Assembly (NCBI RefSeq): GCF_000308695.1
Contig: NZ_BAGG01000019.1
Location: 62,001-126,000, forward strand
Direction of reading: 5' to 3'
DNA length: 64,000 bases
Source: Nocardia takedensis NBRC 100417
GTDB taxonomy: Bacteria; Actinomycetota; Actinomycetes; Mycobacteriales; Mycobacteriaceae
The stretch's first letter is position 1; the number at the start of each line of letters is the position of its first letter. Below, piece after piece: positions 58,282 through 64,000 of this stretch. The position numbers and the translations under genes are program-made. Below the pieces are notes generated by a model. The model did no database searches. It was not told the origin of the DNA and saw nothing but the letters and a program-made list of their open reading frames with translations.

Positions 58282-59630
58282 GCGGGCGAGGACCTGCGGT
58301 GACATCTTCGACAACAGCGTCGACGCCCGACGTCGACCACATCGTCATCTCCGGGATGGCCGTGGAGGCCCCCGGCGGCATCGACACCACCGCCGCCTAC
58401 TGGGCGGCTCTGGAATCAGCGGTCGAACTGGTCGGGCCGTTCCCGCGCGACCGCGGCTGGCCGATCGAGGAGATGCTCGGCTTCGCCGAGCGCGACGGCT
58501 GGCCCGCGGTGCGCGACGCGGGCGGATTCCTGGAGCGCGCGGCCCATTTCGATCCCGCCTTCTTCGGCATCGGCCAGCGCGAGGCCATCGCCACCGATCC
58601 GCAGCAGCGGGTCGCCATGCGGGTGGCCTGGCGCGCGCTCGAGGACGCGGGCATGAATCCGGCCGCGCTGGTCGACGAGGACGCGGGCTGTTTCCTCGGC
58701 TGCTCCCCGATGGAGTACGGCCCCTCCGGCGCGCAGGTCAACGACTACAACGGTGTTCGCGTCATCGGTTACGGCCTGCTCAGCGCGGGTGGGCGGGTGT
58801 CGCATCTGCTCGGTCTGCAAGGCCCGTCGATGACGCTGGACTCGGCGTGCGCGTCCTCGCTGTCGGCGCTGCACCTGGCCGCGGCCGCGGTGCGCGACGG
58901 CGACTGCGAATGGGCGCTGGCGGGCGCGGTCTGCGTGATGGGCGCGCCCGTGGCGTTCTACGAGTTCGCCAAGCAGAACGCGCTGTCCACCGACGGCCAC
59001 TGCCGGTCCTACTCCGACGAGGCTTCCGGAACCCTGTGGGGTGAGGGCGCGGGCGTGGTCGTGGTGGAGCGCGAATCGCGCGCCCGCAGGCTCGGCCACC
59101 GGGTCTACGGACGCATCCTGGCCTCCAACCACAACCACAACGGCAAGGGCAGGCCGATCCTGGCCCCGCGCACCGACGCCCAGGAACGCCTGATCCGCAA
59201 GACCCTCGCGCAGGCGGGCATCGACGCGGCCGACGTCGGCATGATCGAAGGACACGGCACCGCGACCCGCGCGGGCGACCCGGTCGAGTTGATCGCCTTG
59301 CAGAACACCTACGGCTCGGCCGAAGGGTCGGCGCCGCTGCTGGGTTCGGTGAAATCCAACGCCGGTCACGCCCAGGCCGCCGCGGGCATGCTCGGCCTGA
59401 TCAAACTGCTGCTCGCGGGCCGCCACGGTCGGATACCGGCGACGCTGTTCGCCGACAACCCCACCACCCGCGTGGACTGGGAACGGTCGAGTCTGCGGCT
59501 GGCCACGAAATTGCGACCGTGGGAGGCGAAGAACGGCGTGCGCCGCGGCGCGGTGTCCTCCTTCGGCGCCACCGGCTCCAACGCGCACGCGATCATCGAG
59601 ATGCCCGTCCGTGAGGAACACGATGTCTAG
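58278..59630 (+). CDS. Stand-alone ketosynthase, MbtC-like
   Basis: 450 residues, one beta-ketoacyl synthase domain and nothing else, as in mycobacterial MbtC. Catalytic residues are present: DSACASSLSA (Cys about 191), EGHGTATRAGDP (His about 326) and SVKSNAGHAQAAAG (His about 364). It condenses an extender unit onto the growing chain, working with the separate AT-KR-ACP protein encoded next. It overlaps that gene by 8 bp. Confidence 0.93.
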   Translation: MSGRGPAVTSSTTASTPDVDHIVISGMAVEAPGGIDTTAAYWAALESAVELVGPFPRDRGWPIEEMLGFAERDGWPAVRDAGGFLERAAHFDPAFFGIGQREAIATDPQQRVAMRVAWRALEDAGMNPAALVDEDAGCFLGCSPMEYGPSGAQVNDYNGVRVIGYGLLSAGGRVSHLLGLQGPSMTLDSACASSLSALHLAAAAVRDGDCEWALAGAVCVMGAPVAFYEFAKQNALSTDGHCRSYSDEASGTLWGEGAGVVVVERESRARRLGHRVYGRILASNHNHNGKGRPILAPRTDAQERLIRKTLAQAGIDAADVGMIEGHGTATRAGDPVELIALQNTYGSAEGSAPLLGSVKSNAGHAQAAAGMLGLIKLLLAGRHGRIPATLFADNPTTRVDWERSSLRLATKLRPWEAKNGVRRGAVSSFGATGSNAHAIIEMPVREEHDV

Positions 59631-62600
59631 TTATCGACTGCCCGACGGGTCGATTCCGGTCCTGCTCTCGGCCGACACCCCCGCGGCGCTGCACGCCGAA
59701 GTCGCCGCACTGACCGCCTACCTCGCCGAACGGCCCGCGATCGGGCCGGAGCGGGTGGCGGACATGCTGTTCCGCACGCGCGCCGCGCGCAGGCACCGCG
59801 CGCTGCTCGCGGTCACCGACCGCGCGGGTCTGGACGCCGCGCTGGCCGCGGTGCGCGCCGGCCGCGACCATCCGGGCGTCTTCACCTCAACGGAGCCCGC
59901 GGCGGCGCGCAAGGTCGCCTACGTACTACCCGGACAGGGCGGTCAGCGTCCCGGGATGGGCGCGCTGTTCTACGAGCGGGTACCGGCCTACCGGGCCGAG
60001 GCGGACCGCTTCGACGCGATCTTCCGCGATCTGTTCGGCGCGTCCCCGCTGCCCTATCTGCTCGACCCCGAGACGGCCGCCGAGAACGACGCCACCACCG
60101 TGCAACCCGCGCTGTTCACGCAGATGGCCGGCCTGGGCGCGATGTGGAAGCACTACGGCGTCCCGCCCGCGCTGACCGTCGGGCACAGCCAGGGCGAGAT
60201 CGCCGCCGCCTATCTGGCCGGGGTGATCTCCGATGTGGACGCCGCGCTCGTGGTGGGCTCGCGGGCGCGCGCCGTGGACGGCTTCGCCTCCGATCGCTAC
60301 GCGATGGCCGTGCTGGCCGCCGATCGCGAGGAATGCGAGGACGTGCTGGCCCGTCGCTCCGGGTGGGCCCAGGTGTCGGTGGTGAATTCCCCGACGATGG
60401 TCGGCATCTCCGGCGACCGCGACACCGTCGCGGAGGTGGTCGCGGAATTCGCCGCGCGCGGACGCTTCGCCCGCGTCATCAAGGTGCGCTACCCGGCCCA
60501 CACCGCCGCGCTCGCCGAATTCCGGGACGTGCTGCGCGAGGCGGTGCGCGACCGGTCGGCCGACGCGCGCTTCGCCGCATCCGAGATCGCCTGCGTCGGT
60601 GCGACACTCGGCGACCTGATCACCCCCGATCTGCCCGTCGAGGACTACTGGTTCTGGAACCTGCGCAACCCGGTGCGCTTCGATCGCGCGATCGAGGTCG
60701 CGGTGGCGCGCGAGGCCGACACTTTCGTCGAACTCGCCGAACACCCGACTCTGCGCCTGGCGGTCGAGGAGAATCTGGCCGCGCTGCGCGGCGAGCGGGC
60801 GCTGTCGGTGCACGACACCTCCGCGCGCACCGCCGTCGACCTCGCCGAGTTCACGGCGAATCTGGCGACGCTGGCGGTCGGCCACCTCGACTACCGCTGG
60901 GACGGCCTGCGGGTCGCCTCCGACGCGCCCCCGCCGCTGCCGCTGGCGGACTTCCCGCATTCGCGGATGAACGAGATCCCGCTCTACATCCCCTGGAACG
61001 AGACCAGGGGCGAAGCAGGCACGCTCGGGACCGCCGCGACGGTGGGGTCCTCAGTCGACGTGGCGGCCGGCGCCGCCGCACAGCCCGCCGCCACGGGACC
61101 GGTTGTGCAAGTGCTGGTGGAGCGGTGGTCGCGGCTGACGCGCCGCTCGATGACCGCGCCGAAGAGTCTGGGCGTGGTCGACCACACCGGCGAAGCCGCC
61201 GACTTGGCCGCCGCGCTGGTCGAGCACGGCGTCCGGCAAGGACTGGAGGTCCGGGCGCTGGACCTCGAATCCGGCGGCGTCGACGGCGCGGTGGACACCG
61301 TCGTGGTGCTGCTGCCCGCCCTGCCCGCGCTCGACGGCGACGCGGCGGCCGAGCAGGTCGCCGAATTCCTGGCGGGCCGTCGCTGGCTGTCCAAGCCCGA
61401 GAGCGGCGTCACCGAGTACTGGCTGCTCACCGTCGGCGGTGAAGCGGTGCTCCCCGAGGACGCCGCGCTGCATCCCGTGCCCGCGGCGGCCGCCGCCGGA
61501 TTCCGGGTCGTGGGCGCCGAATTCCCCGGCGTCGCCTTCCGGCACCTGGATCTGGCGCCCGACGGCGCGGACCCTGCCGCGGTGGCGTCCATCGTCACCG
61601 CGCTGCACACCGCCGAGGAGACCGAACTCGCGCTGCGCGCGGGGAATCTGTACGTCAAGCGGCTCGTGGAAGCGGGACCGGACCTGTCGGCGGGGGCGTC
61701 CGCGCCCGCACACGTCCTGATCACCGGCGGCACCGGCAGTCTCGGACTCGAGTTCTGCGACCACGCGGTGCGCGGCGGCGCCCGGCGCGTCACGTTGCTC
61801 AGCCGATCCGGGGAGACCGAGCGGGTCGCCGCGCGGCTGCGGGCCGCGCGCGCCCTCGGTGACGCCGAGATCGACGTTCTGGCCTGCGATATCGGCGACC
61901 GGGACGCCGTGGCGCGGGTGGCCGAACACCTGTGCGGGGCTCCCGCCGACCTGATCGTGCACGCCGCGGCCGACAACGCCGCCATCGGCGCGCTCGAGAT
62001 CACCGAGATCACCCACGCCCAGGTGCGTCGGGCGCTGTCGGGCAAGGTCGTCGGCGTCGACGCCGTCCTGGACCTGATCCCGCGCTCGGCCGACTGCGAG
62101 ATCGTGCTGTGCTCGTCGCTGGCCGCCACCCTCGGCGGGCGCGGCACCATCGTCTACGCCGCCGCCAACCGCATGGTCGACGCCCTCGCCCGGCGTCGCA
62201 GGGCCGAAGGGCTGCGGTGCGTGTCGGTGCAGTGGGGGCAGTGGGCGGTCTTCGAGGGCGACGGCGGCGGCGCGGACATCGCGCAGTTGGCGCAGGTCGG
62301 CTACCTGCCGATGGCCTCGGCCGACGCGATCGCGCGCGGACTGGGCGGCCTGCGCGACAACGCCGTGGTCGCGGCGTTCGACTGGGAGCGGGGCCGCACC
62401 GTCCTCGGCGCGTTCGGCTACGGGCCGGTGCTCTCGGAACTGACCAACCCGCCGGACGTCGACCGGCCTTCCGCCTCGGGACCCGCGCGGGTCGCCGCAC
62501 GCGCGGTCCCGGCCGGTGACGTGCCGGGCCGGGTGCGTCGACTGCTCGCCGAGATCATCGGCGCGGACGACGTCGACACCATCGACAGCACCAAGCCGCT

Positions 62601-64000
62601 GGTCGCCATCGGCCTGGACTCCTTGCAGGCGTTGAACCTGCGCAAGAAGGTGCGCGGCGCCTTCGACACCGACGTTCCGGTGGCCGATCTCATCGGCGGT
62701 GCTTGTCTGGACGACGTCATCCGGTTGATCAACGGCGGAGGGTCGGCGGCGACCGAGCCGCCGCCGTTCCCGGTGAGCGGCGTCGGGGAGTCGAGACGGT
62801 CCGACATCGCGAGCGTGGTAATCGGGTCCGGCGATTCGGCGCAGGCTCCGGTGAAAACCGGCGTCGCACCCTTGACCCGCACGGCTCCGGCGCTGCCCGC
62901 GCTGCCCACGGGAGCCACCGTCGCCGACCGCCTGGCTCGCGCGAAACAGGCCGCGCAGCACGCCGTTCCGGCCGATTTCGACGAGGGCCGGTTCCGCTCG
63001 GCGCGGCGCGACGCCGACCTGTTCGGCGCGCGCGCCATGCTCGCCGCGGTGCGACCGGCGCTGTCGGACACCGAGATCCGCGCCGTGGACGACATCGCCG
63101 AGCGGATGGCCTTCGCGCCGCGACACCGCTGGCTGCTGCGCCAGTGGTTGCGGGCACTCGCGCTGGAGGGCGCGGTCGAGGGCGACCTCGGGCGCGGCTT
63201 CCGTTACGCCGGGCCGGTGCCCGCGCCCGTCCGCGCCGACCTGTTCGAGGTCTGCGCCGATCTCGGCTATCCCGCGGCGGTGGCCGAATTCTTCCGCGCC
63301 TCCGACGAACACCTGGTCGACCTGGTCCGCGACGAGATGCGGTTGCAGGAGTTGCTGTTCCCCAACGGCGACATGGCCACCGCGGAGGGCGCCTACCGCG
63401 ACAACCTGTCCAGCCGCTACCTGAATCTGGCGGCGGGGCGCGCGGTGGCGGACGTGGTGGCCGAACTGCGCGCCGACCGCGCGCCGGTACGGGTACTGGA
63501 GTTGGGCGCGGGGATCGGCGGCACCACCGACGACGTCACCGCGGCCCTGGTCGACCTGCCGGTGGACTACCACTTCACCGACGTGTCGGACTTCTTCCTG
63601 ACGGCGGCCCGCGAACGCTTCGCCGACTACCCGTGGATGCGCTACGGCCTGCTGGACATGAACGCCGACCTCGGCGACCAGCCCGCCCGCGATCTCGTGA
63701 TCGCGGCGAACGTCCTGCACAACGCCTTCGACATCGGGGTGACGCTGCGGCGCCTGCGCGACCTGTTGAACCCGGGTGGCGCGGTGGTGATCGTGGAGAC
63801 CTGTCACGCGCACAACGAGCAGTTGACCTCGGTCCACCTGCTGATGTCGCCGGGCCGGGACCAGCCGCACGCCGGTCTGACCGATGTGCGCGCGGGCACC
63901 GACCGCATCTTCCTCACCGAGGACGAGTGGCGGCGCGAACTGGCCGCCGCGGGCTTGCGGCCCGAACTGGTGCTGCCCGCGGGCGAGCACCCGGTGGCCG
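59623..64000 (+). CDS. PKS, AT-KR-ACP plus methyltransferase (MbtD-like, extended), partial at 3' end
   Basis: The frame is open from ATG 59623 to the window edge (1459 codons). Acyltransferase: GHSQGE (Ser about 189) and YPAH in the specificity region; both lean to methylmalonyl-type motifs but are not decisive. Ketoreductase: ITGGTGSLGLEF (about 702-708) and SSLAATLGGRGTIVYAAANR (Tyr about 845). Acyl carrier: IGLDSLQALNL (Ser about 1000). After a linker and a helical region comes a SAM methyltransferase domain, VLELGAGIGGTT (about 1291-1302). MbtD of M. tuberculosis is about 1000 residues and stops after the ACP, so the methyltransferase is additional. With the separate ketosynthase this makes a C-methylated beta-hydroxyacyl unit. 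Confidence 0.9.
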   Translation, partial: MSSYRLPDGSIPVLLSADTPAALHAEVAALTAYLAERPAIGPERVADMLFRTRAARRHRALLAVTDRAGLDAALAAVRAGRDHPGVFTSTEPAAARKVAYVLPGQGGQRPGMGALFYERVPAYRAEADRFDAIFRDLFGASPLPYLLDPETAAENDATTVQPALFTQMAGLGAMWKHYGVPPALTVGHSQGEIAAAYLAGVISDVDAALVVGSRARAVDGFASDRYAMAVLAADREECEDVLARRSGWAQVSVVNSPTMVGISGDRDTVAEVVAEFAARGRFARVIKVRYPAHTAALAEFRDVLREAVRDRSADARFAASEIACVGATLGDLITPDLPVEDYWFWNLRNPVRFDRAIEVAVAREADTFVELAEHPTLRLAVEENLAALRGERALSVHDTSARTAVDLAEFTANLATLAVGHLDYRWDGLRVASDAPPPLPLADFPHSRMNEIPLYIPWNETRGEAGTLGTAATVGSSVDVAAGAAAQPAATGPVVQVLVERWSRLTRRSMTAPKSLGVVDHTGEAADLAAALVEHGVRQGLEVRALDLESGGVDGAVDTVVVLLPALPALDGDAAAEQVAEFLAGRRWLSKPESGVTEYWLLTVGGEAVLPEDAALHPVPAAAAAGFRVVGAEFPGVAFRHLDLAPDGADPAAVASIVTALHTAEETELALRAGNLYVKRLVEAGPDLSAGASAPAHVLITGGTGSLGLEFCDHAVRGGARRVTLLSRSGETERVAARLRAARALGDAEIDVLACDIGDRDAVARVAEHLCGAPADLIVHAAADNAAIGALEITEITHAQVRRALSGKVVGVDAVLDLIPRSADCEIVLCSSLAATLGGRGTIVYAAANRMVDALARRRRAEGLRCVSVQWGQWAVFEGDGGGADIAQLAQVGYLPMASADAIARGLGGLRDNAVVAAFDWERGRTVLGAFGYGPVLSELTNPPDVDRPSASGPARVAARAVPAGDVPGRVRRLLAEIIGADDVDTIDSTKPLVAIGLDSLQALNLRKKVRGAFDTDVPVADLIGGACLDDVIRLINGGGSAATEPPPFPVSGVGESRRSDIASVVIGSGDSAQAPVKTGVAPLTRTAPALPALPTGATVADRLARAKQAAQHAVPADFDEGRFRSARRDADLFGARAMLAAVRPALSDTEIRAVDDIAERMAFAPRHRWLLRQWLRALALEGAVEGDLGRGFRYAGPVPAPVRADLFEVCADLGYPAAVAEFFRASDEHLVDLVRDEMRLQELLFPNGDMATAEGAYRDNLSSRYLNLAAGRAVADVVAELRADRAPVRVLELGAGIGGTTDDVTAALVDLPVDYHFTDVSDFFLTAARERFADYPWMRYGLLDMNADLGDQPARDLVIAANVLHNAFDIGVTLRRLRDLLNPGGAVVIVETCHAHNEQLTSVHLLMSPGRDQPHAGLTDVRAGTDRIFLTEDEWRRELAAAGLRPELVLPAGEHPVA

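Noticed and set aside
61051..63990. 979-codon minus-strand frame opposite the PKS
   Set aside because: Antisense shadow; the plus strand carries AT, KR, ACP and methyltransferase motifs in one continuous frame.

Overview
The window is high-GC actinobacterial DNA, most likely from Nocardia or a close relative in the Corynebacteriales. This rests on an antigen-85-type mycolyltransferase, IdeR-type iron boxes, mycobactin/nocobactin-type siderophore genes, type VII secretion (ESX) substrate-like genes, and an S10 ribosomal operon that stops at rpsQ with a strong terminator. No rRNA, tRNA, insertion sequence or CRISPR array was seen.

Layout. 1-2.7 kb: 3' end of an NRPS gene (C-domain tail, A, carrier, thioesterase). 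2.9-9 kb: secreted mycolyltransferase, extended SDR, enoyl-CoA hydratase facing a regulator with two TetR domains, and an aldehyde dehydrogenase homologue lacking the catalytic Cys. 9.3-12 kb: DrrABC-type ABC transporter. 12-13.8 kb: Uma2-family protein and a lycopene-cyclase-like protein. 14.1-23.1 kb: one long operon with an oligopeptide-type ABC transporter, two LLM-class flavin monooxygenases and an aldo/keto reductase, probably an uptake-and-oxidation route for an organosulfur or organonitrogen compound. 23.1-28.2 kb: accessory patch with gene remnants, small secreted and hypothetical proteins, a four-gene ESX-substrate-like operon flanked by a repeated GTTCGnAAA motif, and a HicB-like protein. 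28.2-30.3 kb: sulfurtransferase, DUF4442 protein, small secreted protein. 30.8-36.2 kb: S10 operon rpsJ-rplC-rplD-rplW-rplB-rpsS-rplV-rpsC-rplP-rpmC-rpsQ. 36.3-43.3 kb: orphan RHH protein, phosphatase-like protein, a 1003-residue DUF2637-like membrane protein behind an SOS (LexA) box, a CPBP protease, a small secreted protein and an RluA-type pseudouridine synthase.

43.3-64 kb is an iron/siderophore region. It holds an IrtA/IrtB-like ABC exporter that appears fused and internally deleted (no Walker A), an MbtG-type lysine N6-hydroxylase, an Fmt-like formyltransferase, two NRPSs, a type II thioesterase, an MbtC-like ketosynthase and an MbtD-like PKS (AT-KR-ACP) with an added methyltransferase domain that runs off the window. 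IdeR-like boxes precede the hydroxylase and the formyltransferase. The hydroxylase/formyltransferase pair suggests an N-formyl-N-hydroxylysine siderophore of the formobactin/amamistatin/brasilibactin type. The aryl-cap genes and MbtH would have to lie outside the window.

The most unusual features are the collapsed IrtAB-like transporter, the formyl-type siderophore cluster with a methylating PKS, the SOS box before the DUF2637-like gene, the Cys-less aldehyde dehydrogenase, and the remnant-rich ESX patch with its shared palindromic motif.
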